Part shown: positions 1 to 7,172 of the stretch, piece by piece | Position numbering within the stretch: position 1 is the stretch's first letter | How the letters are laid out: each line of letters starts with the position of its first letter | DNA from: a virus | Reading direction: 5' to 3' (one strand) | Virus record (IMG/VR): IMGVR_UViG_3300017991_000083 | Coordinates: 1-64,000 of that record | DNA length: 64,000 nt | Position numbers and translations under genes: made by a program | Notes under the pieces: model-generated | What the model saw: only the letters and a program-made list of their open reading frames with translations | Told to the model about the DNA's origin: nothing | Database searches by the model: none

Positions 1-38
1 CTTGCGAGCGATATGTCGCCCCCTAGCTTGCGAGCGAT
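1..38 (+). repeat. 26-bp-period repeat array, left copy (runs off window)
   Basis: Two copies of the 14-bp unit AGCTTGCGAGCGAT lie here. The first is cut by the window edge (from base 1 to 12) and the second is complete at 25-38, exactly 26 bp apart. The 12-bp spacer (13-24) is nearly identical to a spacer in the array at 3503-3618. The array abuts the stop codon of the first leftward gene. It probably continues to the left. Role unknown; binding sites for a phage protein is an inference. Confidence 0.75.
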
Positions 39-42
39 CCCG

Positions 43-375
43 TCAACCGGCGGCGGCGGCCGACGTGGGCTCTCGGTAGCCCAGGGGGACCCGGTTGCGA
101 ATCTGCCCCTTCAGTCGGTCGGCCCAGGCCTCGCCGGGGTCGGCATCTTCGTAGTTCATGCCAGTCGCCTGTTCGGCCAGGTCCTCGATCCAGGCGTCCG
201 GGCTCAGGCTCGGCTGCTCGTCGCCCAGGGTATAGCGACGGTGCCACGTTACCATCGTCCCCAGGCAACAGCCGGCGGCGTCCTCTCGAGGGTCCAGGGG
301 TGTCTCGTCGACGATAATCTCGATCAGGTGCCCTCGATATGTTTCCTCGTGTACTTTCGGCCAGGCATGGCTCAT
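43..375 (-). CDS. hypothetical protein (110 aa)
   Basis: Leftward gene beginning MSHAWPKVHEE. The start at 375 was chosen because AAAGGGGGC sits just upstream of the ATG. The protein is soluble and acidic in the middle, with conserved-looking segments TWHRRYTLGD and AWIEDLAEQA, and has no membrane segment. It is the last gene of the leftward operon that starts at 3082 and ends inside the left repeat array. I do not recognise a family. Confidence 0.7.
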   Translation of the reverse strand: MSHAWPKVHEETYRGHLIEIIVDETPLDPREDAAGCCLGTMVTWHRRYTLGDEQPSLSPDAWIEDLAEQATGMNYEDADPGEAWADRLKGQIRNRVPLGYREPTSAAAAG

Positions 376-407
376 AGCGCCCCCTTTCTTCCGGTCCTTC
401 TTGTCGG

Positions 408-659
408 CTAGTGACCATCCCGGAACATGCGGACCCTTGTGAGCCCTGCGTCCAGGAAGATGATCCACAGGGACTGACGGCTCGGCGTGATGTTCAGGTC
501 GATCCCCAGGCGCTTGGCCCGGTCGGCGCCGACGAACCTGGTCCACTCGTCCCGGTGATCCTTGAAGTAGCGCACAACGCGCTCGAGCTTGCGGTCCTGG
601 ACCGGCGTCAGTCGAACAGGGTCCTTCTTCTTTTCCTTTGCGAGCAGTTTTCTAGGCAT
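408..659 (-). CDS. hypothetical protein (83 aa)
   Basis: Starts MPRKLLAKEKKKDP behind GGGAGAGAGCC. A more distant upstream ATG would overlap the neighbour heavily and was rejected. The first 12 residues are strongly basic, followed by a predicted helical region (LTPVQDRKLERVVRYFKD) and a short C-terminal strand-rich end. The start overlaps the stop of the upstream zinc-ribbon gene by 8 bases, implying translational coupling. Function unknown; a small nucleic-acid-associated protein is only a guess from the basic N-terminus. Confidence 0.7.
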   Translation of the reverse strand: MPRKLLAKEKKKDPVRLTPVQDRKLERVVRYFKDHRDEWTRFVGADRAKRLGIDLNITPSRQSLWIIFLDAGLTRVRMFRDGH

Positions 660-867
660 GGCTCTCTCCCTGCTGTAGGTCCTCGAGTTCGTCAGCCGTC
701 GGGCAGAACGGCGCCCGCTCGGCCGGCGTGCCTGCTCCCCATCCATGCGAGACGTACCGGCGATAGGTCTCACAGTTGTCACACCATTCCTCTCCGTCCA
801 GCACCTTCCTAAGCGGGCCCCCGCATGTATGACAGTGCCCACAGTTGACGGCGCGGTCTCCTATCAT
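652..867 (-). CDS. small zinc-ribbon protein (71 aa)
   Basis: The ATG at 867 follows GAGGGGGGGGAGA. Residues 9-34 carry four cysteines in the pattern CGHCHTC ... CDNC, typical of a treble-clef or zinc-ribbon knuckle. The rest is short and acidic. It sits in the leftward early operon and overlaps the next gene by 8 bases. The metal-binding role is inferred from the Cys pattern; no specific function is assigned. Confidence 0.75.
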   Translation of the reverse strand: MIGDRAVNCGHCHTCGGPLRKVLDGEEWCDNCETYRRYVSHGWGAGTPAERAPFCPTADELEDLQQGESHA

Positions 868-882
868 TCTCCCCCCCCTCGG

Positions 883-1212
883 CTAGAGCTCCCCGTCGAT
901 CTGCAGCAGCACGTTCTCGGCGGCGTACAGATACGAATCTTGATTGCATAGCGGATTCCCGCTGTCCTCAGGCCCTTCAGGGCCATAGATGTCGTGAAGC
1001 TCCTGCACGACGTACCGAAAGTATGTCAGGATCGAATCGAGCTCGACGCCGGCCTCGAATGCGGCGCGTAGCACTCCCCTCTCGATCAGCATGGCCCGCT
1101 TCTCGTGATCCTCTTGCCCACCTATCACGTCCCCCTCAGGGACCAGGCACACTCGGGCCTTGTCTAGGTCGCCCCAAGCGTCGGCGTCGGTCAGGACGAT
1201 GACCTTTCTCAT
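883..1212 (-). CDS. hypothetical protein with ARVCLV motif (109 aa)
   Basis: Begins MRKVIVLTDADAW. The start at 1212 lies 3 bases after the stop of the upstream gene, with GGGGGC about 12 bases away. The N-terminal 30 residues (a beta strand, then D/G-rich turn, then ARVCLVPEGD) resemble the N-terminus of the adjacent 276-aa protein, which reads KMLLVVLNDG ... ARVCLVDAGA. The two genes look like an ancient partial duplication. The remainder is helical. Function unknown. Confidence 0.7.
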   Translation of the reverse strand: MRKVIVLTDADAWGDLDKARVCLVPEGDVIGGQEDHEKRAMLIERGVLRAAFEAGVELDSILTYFRYVVQELHDIYGPEGPEDSGNPLCNQDSYLYAAENVLLQIDGEL

Positions 1213-1214
1213 GT

Positions 1215-2045
1215 TCACTTGGCGCCCCCTTTCTGCGACGGCGGCGGCATCAGACTGTGCGGCCACCCTTCCGGCCGGACCTCGGGGCCGTCCGGGGGCT
1301 CCCCCTCGTCCCAAACGCCGGCGTTCTCGAGCTCGATCCTCAGGGCCCGGGCGTAGTCCTCGACGTCACAGTCTCCCTGCTCGAGGCCCTGGACCAGGAT
1401 GTTGGCGGCCGTCAGCACGCCCTCGGGAATCCCGTTGACCCGGGCGCCGCGGCGCTCGGTGACGGGCTCGAGCGACTCGAGCGCACACAGGAGCTTGGCC
1501 GGCCGGACGTCGACCGGGACGTCATACTCGTCCCGACCCGTCGCCAGGATCAGGGCCGTCCGGGCCCGGTTGATGTTCGGATGTTCCTCGGGCGCAAAGC
1601 CCTCGAGCATCCAGCGAAGCGAATCCAGGACGTCGCCCAGGGCCAGGGCGACCCGAGACGGCGACCCGGGATTGATCCCGCTGCAGGCATTCACACACAC
1701 ACAGGCAGTCTCGGCGAACATGCGGGTCCAGGGCGATCCGCCGGCGAACGTGGCGACGCCCAGGGGCTCGTCTACTCCGTCGTCGGCGTCACAAACGACG
1801 TCGATCTCGCAGTCATAGCCCTCGCCGTCGGGGTCCAGGGGCCGCATGGCACCGATCCCCCAGGGCGTGAAAGGCCCAGGCGTCTCAAGGTCGCCAAGCA
1901 CCGACACAGGCCGGCCCCTGTCATAGGCCTCTCGGATCGTGTCCTTGTCCAGGTCGGCGCCGGCGTCGACCAGGCAGACCCGGGCGCCGTCGGCCGCGCT
2001 GTAGGTCTCTCCGTCGTTCAGGACCACCAGCAGCATCTTCTCCAT
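1215..2045 (-). CDS. hypothetical early protein, paralogous N-terminus (276 aa)
   Basis: The ATG at 2045 follows AAGGGGGCAAC. The N-terminal module (residues 1-40) shares the ARVCLV motif with the next gene downstream. The middle part has several Cys (CVCVNACSGINP) and a helical C-terminal half ending in a Pro-rich tail. No membrane segment or recognisable catalytic motif is visible. It belongs to the operon read from the consensus promoter at 3148-3177. Function unknown. Confidence 0.7.
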   Translation of the reverse strand: MEKMLLVVLNDGETYSAADGARVCLVDAGADLDKDTIREAYDRGRPVSVLGDLETPGPFTPWGIGAMRPLDPDGEGYDCEIDVVCDADDGVDEPLGVATFAGGSPWTRMFAETACVCVNACSGINPGSPSRVALALGDVLDSLRWMLEGFAPEEHPNINRARTALILATGRDEYDVPVDVRPAKLLCALESLEPVTERRGARVNGIPEGVLTAANILVQGLEQGDCDVEDYARALRIELENAGVWDEGEPPDGPEVRPEGWPHSLMPPPSQKGGAK

Positions 2046-2057
2046 GTTGCCCCCTTC

Positions 2058-2416
<359 letters not shown>

Positions 2417-2420
<4 letters not shown>

Positions 2421-3082
2421 TCGCCCCCCTCTCCGGCCTCGGCCTCGGCGGCCTGGGCCTCGAGATACGTCAGAACCTGGTCAAACACTTCACGCTTCTC
2501 CCTTTCCTGGGCGATTGACAGGGCCTGGAATCCGTCCAGGTCGCCCCCGTATTCCTCGAGGGCCAAGCCCAGGAAGTAGACACGCCGGTTATCGCTGTTC
2601 AGCCATTCCGTCAGGGCGCTCGTGTAGCAATCGCCCTCGATCTCGGCCCCGAGCTCCAGGAAGTCGTCTCCGGGCCCGGCCTCAGCCAGGCGCCCCAGGG
2701 CGTCGACGATGTAGTCATAGCGCCAGTTGTCCGGGGGGACCTGGCCGTCCTCGTGTGCAGCGAACGCCAGGCCCTCGACCCAGGCCGGCGCCCCGTCGAC
2801 CAGCCTATAGAACAGGTCCTGCTCGACCGTCGGGAATGTGCGCTCGGCCTCGGCGGCCAGGACGTCGGCCCCGAGTTCGGCCTTGACGGCCTCGAGCTCC
2901 TGGTCGTAGACCGGCCGGCCCTCTCCCCCGTCCCGGAGACGGGCATAGGCCGCGGCCAGGCGTCTGACGTTGCGTTCCCTGACGGCCGCGGCCCGGTCGA
3001 CCTGCTCAAAGTAGCCCAGGGCGGTCTCGGCCAGGGCCGGGACCGTTGCCGGGCCCCTCTCCTGCTCCTGCTTCTCGCTCAT
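2417..3082 (-). CDS. hypothetical protein, first gene of leftward early operon (221 aa)
   Basis: The start at 3082 follows AAAGGAG with a 6-base spacer, the best ribosome site in the region. It lies about 60 bases downstream of the consensus promoter (-10 at 3148-3153). The protein is acidic and mostly helical, with an acidic patch (DDFLELGAEIEGD) near residue 135. As the promoter-proximal gene it should be strongly expressed early, so a host-takeover or DNA-mimic role is possible, but that is inference. No family recognised. Confidence 0.75.
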
Positions 3083-3147
3083 GGTCGGCTCCTTTCTGTG
3101 CCCCCGACCCGGGGGCGCCCCCTTCGTTTCCGTCAACCTCGACTATG

Positions 3148-3177
3148 ATTATAGCTGCCATGCCCCCATGCAGTCAA
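3148..3177 (-). promoter_or_regulatory. leftward sigma70-type promoter
   Basis: Read on the minus strand: -35 TTGACT (3177-3172), 18-bp spacer, -10 TATAAT (3153-3148), a perfect consensus -10. It fires toward the 2417-3082 gene and the whole small-gene operon to the left. This is the best-matched promoter in the window and sits in its most AT-rich stretch. Confidence 0.75.
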
Positions 3178-3220
3178 GCACTTTCTTCGACGGAGACCCC
3201 GGCGCCCTCGAAAGTTAGCC

Positions 3221-3239
3221 CTGTTCATATTCTGAACAG
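3221..3239. promoter_or_regulatory. palindromic operator between divergent promoters
   Basis: CTGTTCATATTCTGAACAG is a perfect 7-bp inverted repeat with a 5-bp centre. It lies between the leftward and rightward promoters. A further half-site, CTGTTC, occurs at 3250-3255 next to the rightward -35. Near copies occur at 48943-48960 and 61000-61017. Binding by a phage repressor or activator is inferred. Confidence 0.6.
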
Positions 3240-3257
3240 TGGTATTTTTCTGTTCTG

Positions 3258-3287
3258 TTGACTCTAAGGGGCGATCAGTGCTAGACT
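3258..3287 (+). promoter_or_regulatory. rightward sigma70-type promoter
   Basis: -35 TTGACT (3258-3263), 18-bp spacer, -10 TAGACT (3282-3287). It has the same -35 and spacer length as the leftward promoter, with a weaker -10. It points toward the only rightward gene (3665-3862), giving a leader of about 370 nucleotides that contains the repeat array. Confidence 0.55.
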
Positions 3288-3299
3288 TGCGACGGTTGC

Positions 3300-3490
3300 G
3301 GGTGTGATCTCGGCGTCCCCCAGGGGGCGCCAGGCGCACAAGGGGGTCGGCGCCCCCGTCGCCAGGCGGGGCGTCGCCCCCGGCGGGCCCAGGGCCAGGG
3401 GGAGCTCGAGGGCCGGCCCCGGGACCGGGCCCAGGGAGAGCTCGAGGGCCCGCCCCAGGGAGAGCGCCGCGGCCGGCGAGGGCCGACGAT
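3300..3490. other. GC-rich non-coding stretch of control region
   Basis: No gene is supported here. The sequence is unusually G/C-rich, with runs of GGGCC and CAGGG and a repeated GAGCTCGAGGGCC at 3402-3414 and 3438-3450. The open frame on the opposite strand lacks a ribosome site and has a low-complexity Pro/Gly/Ala translation, so it was not called. The stretch would be the leader of a rightward transcript. Confidence 0.5.
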
Positions 3491-3502
3491 ATGCCGACCC
3501 CT

Positions 3503-3618
3503 AGCTTGCGAGCGATATGTCGTCCCCTAGCTTGCGAGCGATCTCCAGATTCAGAGCTTGGGAGCGATCTGCAGACCTGGAGCTTGTGAGCGATCGCGCA
3601 CGATAGCTTGGGAGCGAT
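3503..3618 (+). repeat. iteron-like array: five 14-bp repeats at 26-bp period
   Basis: AGCTTGNGAGCGAT occurs at 3503, 3529, 3555, 3581 and 3605, with steps of 26, 26, 26 and 24 bp. The centre base varies (C, C, G, T, G) and the rest is invariant. Each unit contains a short dyad GCT-N4-AGC. The last copy ends 46 bp before the start of the rightward gene. Same-strand copies flank the small-gene block on its left side (1-38). Candidate protein-binding array: origin, partition or control site. Confidence 0.85.
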
Positions 3619-3664
3619 CACAACGCATACGTTTGTTTCTGAGATTACAACCCGGGGGGCTTGT

Positions 3665-3862
3665 ATGAGGGCAGTTACAAGGGCCCGGCTACGGGCAGAG
3701 GCGAAGCGCATCGGCACCGCCCAGGCCCGCCGGCGCATCAACCGCCTGAAGGACACACATCCCTACCTGACAGAGAAGGAGCTGGAGTCCATCGAAGCGG
3801 ACCTCCAGCTCTCCTACATCGCAGGATTCACCCGCGGACTTGCCCATCGCAACGACTACTAG
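3665..3862 (+). CDS. small basic protein, only rightward gene (65 aa)
   Basis: The ATG at 3665 follows GGGGGGC with a short spacer, the same ribosome-site style as the leftward genes. The first 30 residues are rich in Arg and Ala (MRAVTRARLRAEAKRIG ... ARRRINRLK), then an acidic helix (EKELESIEADLQLSY) and a short tail. It is preceded by the rightward promoter and the repeat array. Its stop codon overlaps the stop of the convergent lipase gene in a CTAG (3859-3862). A small DNA-binding regulator is plausible from charge and position but not proven. Confidence 0.65.
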   Translation: MRAVTRARLRAEAKRIGTAQARRRINRLKDTHPYLTEKELESIEADLQLSYIAGFTRGLAHRNDY

Positions 3863-4815
3863 GTCATCGGAGCACGCCGATAACAGTCCTCAAACTCGAT
3901 GAGGACCTGCCAGGCCTTCTCACGGCCGGCGTCGTAGAGCTTCCCGCATGACTTGAAGTCACGCGGAGAGAGCTTGCGGCCCTCCTGGTTGTGGAAGATG
4001 ACGAGCCACCCTCGACGCGGGCAGTAGCGCACGTTCTCGGAGACGAACTCTCCCCACCCCTCGATCTCCTGCTTGTACTCCTCGTAGGAGATCTTCTCGC
4101 GGGCCTCCGCACTCCACTCCCAGGGCCAGAACTTCGCCTGGTCTTCGACGGGCGACATGCCCGCGTACCCCAGGATCGAGACGAACGTGATCGTGTCGGG
4201 CCCACAGAGCTCGTCCATGATCGGGATCTTGTTCAACATGCAGGCAGCGTCGCCCCAATAGGCCCCCCGCCACTTCACCTGAGGGTAGAGCCCGGGGACT
4301 GCCATGCTGGTGATGACCGCCTCCAGCGGCGGCATCGAGGGATCGATACCGGGCCCAAACATCTCACGACCCGAACGACTGTAGCAGGACACCCCGACGT
4401 AGAGTGGGACCTCGAGAAGGTCCCACTTCGGGGGCAGGAACAGGTCCAGGTACTTCGCCAGAGGCTCAGGATTCAGGACGTGACTACGCCACTTCCGACG
4501 CAGGAACCCGATGAGCAGGCTCAGATTGTAGTCCCCGAACGACGAGCGCTTGACACTGTGCCACCACTCTCCGAGAACCTCCGGGGGCATTCCGTAGGCC
4601 CAATGCGAGAGGTTGAACGCCCCGATGCTGTTGCCGACCAGGGCCTTCAGCGTGAGAGGTTCCATCGCCCTCCGCTCGAGCCACCATCGGACGGACTCGA
4701 TGTGCCCGCCCTGAAGACAGCCCTTGTTCCCGCCACCTGTCCCGACAAACACGACGTTTGTCGGCCGACGGAACAGCGGCGCCAGTGGCGACGGCCCGAA
4801 TACATCCGCGATCAT
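3859..4815 (-). CDS. patatin-like phospholipase (318 aa)
   Basis: Start at 4815 is set by AGGAGG with a 6-base spacer. An upstream in-frame ATG lies inside that ribosome site and was rejected. It has the patatin plan: a glycine-rich oxyanion loop near residue 30 (GTGGGNKGC), the nucleophile elbow GNSIG near residue 61, and the catalytic Asp near residue 186 in GAYWGDAA, where the usual Asp-Gly is Asp-Ala. Patatins hydrolyse acyl esters of membrane lipids. No signal peptide is seen, so the substrate would be reached from the cytoplasm or after lysis. Role in host membrane remodelling or lysis is inferred. Confidence 0.85.
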   Translation of the reverse strand: MIADVFGPSPLAPLFRRPTNVVFVGTGGGNKGCLQGGHIESVRWWLERRAMEPLTLKALVGNSIGAFNLSHWAYGMPPEVLGEWWHSVKRSSFGDYNLSLLIGFLRRKWRSHVLNPEPLAKYLDLFLPPKWDLLEVPLYVGVSCYSRSGREMFGPGIDPSMPPLEAVITSMAVPGLYPQVKWRGAYWGDAACMLNKIPIMDELCGPDTITFVSILGYAGMSPVEDQAKFWPWEWSAEAREKISYEEYKQEIEGWGEFVSENVRYCPRRGWLVIFHNQEGRKLSPRDFKSCGKLYDAGREKAWQVLIEFEDCYRRAPMT

Positions 4816-4816
4816 G

Positions 4817-5569
4817 TCAGTCCTCCTCACCGAAACGTGACAGCTCGGCCTCGCGGTCGCGACGCGCCGCCCGCTTCTTCTCCCTGGCGCGACGATCCTT
4901 CGTCCGTCTCCGCGCCCGCTGCAACTCGCGCTTCTCCGCGTCGGCAGTCTGCCCGCTCACGTCCTCGAACTGAGCGTCGATGATCCCCTCTCCTCCCGTG
5001 CTCGTGAACCGCAGATCCGAAAGGATTCTATCTTGCAGGACCGTCCGCTTCGCGCAGGACCCACAGACGTCGTCGACGATGAACGCGAGCTGGCGCATCA
5101 TCGACGTCACATCGGACATCGTGAGGAACGCGCCGACCTTGACCTGCATCTCGATGATCGCCTTGAACGTCTTACGGATCTCGGCGCTCAACTGGATGAG
5201 GAGACGGATCTTGGGCTGGTTCTCTTCGGTGAGCCAATCGGACGGGCTCTCGGGAAGCGACCCGTAGATGTGTCCGAGCAGCCCCTTGAGAGAGAGCAGC
5301 TCAGCAGACAGATGGAAGAGCTCCGGATGCTGCCGGAGCTCCTCAGTCTTCTCTGCGAGTGAGAGGGTATAACTCTTGCTGTAGAGGCCGTGCTTGATAG
5401 GGCCTCCGGGACTGGCCCCGCCGTGGAACTTGCACCGGCCCGTGCCTACGTGGTCTGTGCCGAAGCCGGCCTGGAGACTACAGTAGCCTCCACTCCGGTT
5501 GACTGCGTTGCAGGTTTCCGTCGGTTCCCGCATCGGGAGCGTCGTCTTGCGGTCGCTGTTGCCGCCCAT
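4817..5569 (-). CDS. small-terminase-like Cys/HGG protein (250 aa)
   Basis: The ATG at 5569 follows AGGTGG. The N-terminal 60 residues hold CNAVNRSGGYC, GRCKFHGG and KHGLYS. This Cys/His signature is common in phage proteins placed where the small terminase subunit is expected. A helical centre and a very basic C-terminal third (RARRRTKDRRAREKKR) suit a DNA-binding packaging protein. However, no large terminase gene is adjacent; the next gene is the lipase. The call is therefore tentative, and a different DNA-binding role is possible. Confidence 0.5.
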   Translation of the reverse strand: MGGNSDRKTTLPMREPTETCNAVNRSGGYCSLQAGFGTDHVGTGRCKFHGGASPGGPIKHGLYSKSYTLSLAEKTEELRQHPELFHLSAELLSLKGLLGHIYGSLPESPSDWLTEENQPKIRLLIQLSAEIRKTFKAIIEMQVKVGAFLTMSDVTSMMRQLAFIVDDVCGSCAKRTVLQDRILSDLRFTSTGGEGIIDAQFEDVSGQTADAEKRELQRARRRTKDRRAREKKRAARRDREAELSRFGEED

Positions 5570-5577
5570 GAATCCAC

Positions 5578-5847
5578 CTACATGAAGTCTGAGATGTCAA
5601 TACGGAGCTCCACGGACTCGACGATCTGCCCCCCGATGTTGGTCTGAGTCGTCACTCCTTCAACGCATCCGATCGTGCCCAGGGACCCGAACACGTCGAC
5701 CTCGCTCTGGTCGAACGTGATGATCGGCGGCATCCCCGCGTCCTGCATCCTCTTGATGTAGGCCGGGATCTGCTTCAGGGCCTTGTTGATCTCATCGATC
5801 TTCGACTGAGGCAGGTGCTGTTTCGGCCGGATGATGAGCAGGCCCAT
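5578..5847 (-). CDS. hypothetical protein (89 aa)
   Basis: Starts MGLLIIRPKQ one base before the stop of the upstream gene, with GGAGGGCTAG as ribosome site. A helical first half (SKIDEINKALKQIPAYIKRM) precedes a beta-rich second half with alternating hydrophobic residues (VESVELRIDISDF). Soluble, no motif recognised. Lies between a Cys-containing protein and the small-terminase-like gene in the same operon. Confidence 0.65.
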   Translation of the reverse strand: MGLLIIRPKQHLPQSKIDEINKALKQIPAYIKRMQDAGMPPIITFDQSEVDVFGSLGTIGCVEGVTTQTNIGGQIVESVELRIDISDFM

Positions 5848-6198
5848 CTAGCCCTCCAGATCATCGCCGGCCAGGGGCTTCGTAGCCTTCTTGGTCTCCT
5901 TCTTCGACGCCCTCTTGGAGCCGCCCTTGACCGTGGCCCCGTCCTCGAGCGCGTCGGCGATCGCCGACGTCTGATCGGCGATAGACTCCAGGAGCTTCAC
6001 GATCTCGCCGAGATAGAGCACCGGCATTCTGAACGGGCAGTCGTAGGCCTGCGCCTCCACTTCCTTGACGCCCCTCTTCCTGAGATCCTCCATGCCCGCC
6101 TCGTCGAGGACCCGGACCGCAATCGCACAGTCGTTGCACTGCGCCGGGGCGCTGCGCTTGATGGGACATACCCTATTCACTCGAAGTGCCTCTGGCAT
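5848..6198 (-). CDS. hypothetical protein, Cys cluster and Lys-rich tail (116 aa)
   Basis: The start at 6198 follows AGGGGAGATAGA. The N-terminus has CPIK ... CNDC and a later CPF, compatible with a small metal site. The centre is helical (EIVKLLESIADQTSAIADAL) and the C-terminus is Lys-rich (KKETKKATK). It sits in a run of small Cys-containing genes. Function unknown. Confidence 0.65.
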   Translation of the reverse strand: MPEALRVNRVCPIKRSAPAQCNDCAIAVRVLDEAGMEDLRKRGVKEVEAQAYDCPFRMPVLYLGEIVKLLESIADQTSAIADALEDGATVKGGSKRASKKETKKATKPLAGDDLEG

Positions 6199-6220
6199 TC
6201 TATCTCCCCTTGTCTGAGAC

Positions 6221-6481
6221 CTACCCCTTCGCGCCGTCCCGCTTACGTTCCTTCTGCTTCTCAACCATCCGGTCCAGCTTGTCGCGCTTGCCTCGCCAGA
6301 TCTGCATCTGGCGGTCGTCTCTCGGGATCATGAGCTCCGGGCCCTGGCTCGGGACCTTGCTCATGTCGGGCTCCACGAACTCGGGCCTCTTCACGACTTT
6401 CTTGCAGCCGCGACAGACAATCGACCAGGTCCGCTCCGTGACGTAGAGCAGCCCGCCGCAGTGCGGACAGCCGGCGATCAT
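6221..6481 (-). CDS. small zinc-ribbon protein (86 aa)
   Basis: Starts MIAGCPHCGG at 6481, overlapping the upstream stop in ATGA. GGGAG lies 8 bases upstream. CPHC and CRGC are separated by about 17 residues, a standard zinc-ribbon spacing. The C-terminal half is very basic and helical (RGKRDKLDRMVEKQKERKR). Function unknown; nucleic-acid binding is plausible from the composition. Confidence 0.7.
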   Translation of the reverse strand: MIAGCPHCGGLLYVTERTWSIVCRGCKKVVKRPEFVEPDMSKVPSQGPELMIPRDDRQMQIWRGKRDKLDRMVEKQKERKRDGAKG

Positions 6482-6873
6482 GTCTTGAGCTCCCGGATAC
6501 GCACGCGGTCGACCTTCGAGGCCTGCTCGGCCGTGCAGATGAGAACGAGCCGGTTCCCTCTCGAGATGTAGGCATCGCTCACGCCGAACCAGACCTCCTG
6601 CAGCGTATCGTACGCCGCGATGCGTCCGGCGCCCTTGCACTCAGGACAGACCTCGACCGTCTGCCCTTCGTTGATCTCCTCGGGCGTTGCCGGACGACGC
6701 CCGTCCTCGGCGATGAACATCGCGCCGGCGCCCTTGCACTCCGGACATCTCTGGTATTCGTGCCCCTGCGTCATGAGCCCGACGTGATCGATGCGGGTCT
6801 GCGCCGGATCGACGCTCCGGCCTTCCTTTTCAGGCCACTTCTTCTTGAGTGCTTCCCGCGTCTCTCGGTCCAC
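6478..6873 (-). CDS. DnaJ-type zinc-finger protein (131 aa)
   Basis: A GTG start at 6873 overlaps the upstream TAG by one base, with GAGGAGGGCTA as ribosome site. Two copies of CPECKGAG about 32 residues apart match the CxxCxGxG repeats of DnaJ zinc fingers. There is no J domain. The C-terminal 45 residues form a short beta-rich domain (RLVLICTAEQ). Similar stand-alone proteins are often annotated as anti-sigma or chaperone-like; the function here is unknown. Confidence 0.7.
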   Translation of the reverse strand: MDRETREALKKKWPEKEGRSVDPAQTRIDHVGLMTQGHEYQRCPECKGAGAMFIAEDGRRPATPEEINEGQTVEVCPECKGAGRIAAYDTLQEVWFGVSDAYISRGNRLVLICTAEQASKVDRVRIRELKT

Positions 6874-7151
6874 TAGCCCTCCTCGTCGCCATCGAACTCC
6901 ATCTCCGCCTGCGGCTTGTCGCGCTCGGCTCGAACGCGACGCAGGACCTCGCGGAGCCAATCGATAGGGCTCTCTCCCCGGCACACGTTGAGGGCGCCAA
7001 GTATCCCGTCCAGGGCCTCGTCGGACTCCGTCCCCTCGGGCGCCAGCGTATCCAACAGGGCCATGCCTGTGTCGAACCCCATCTTGAGCCTGGCCACTAT
7101 CTCCTTGCACTCGTTCAGGGTCAGGTCTTCCGTCGGTGCCTTCTTCGCCAC
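6873..7151 (-). CDS. hypothetical protein (92 aa)
   Basis: A GTG start at 7151 lies behind GAGGGGGCATT. The protein is helical, acidic at its end (EFDGDEEG) and contains no motif I recognise. It lies just downstream of the SbcC-like gene, so it may be co-translated with the recombination genes. Confidence 0.65.
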   Translation of the reverse strand: MAKKAPTEDLTLNECKEIVARLKMGFDTGMALLDTLAPEGTESDEALDGILGALNVCRGESPIDWLREVLRRVRAERDKPQAEMEFDGDEEG

Positions 7152-7172
7152 AATGCCCCCTCTCTCGAATCG

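Noticed and set aside
3221-3239. LexA/SOS box
   Set aside because: The dyad has CTGT and ACAG ends but 11 bases between them, and the GTTC-N7-GAAC form is inverted, not a direct repeat; known LexA site types do not match.
3581-3594. Lac-operator-like sequence (TTGTGAGCG)
   Set aside because: It is one variant of the 14-bp unit; the other half of a lac operator is absent.
3503-3618. CRISPR array
   Set aside because: Repeats are only 14 bp with 10-12-bp spacers and no cas genes; an iteron or operator array fits better.
3133-3756. 207-codon leftward frame across the control region
   Set aside because: Spans the promoters, operator and repeat array; low-complexity Pro/Gly/Ala translation and no ribosome site.
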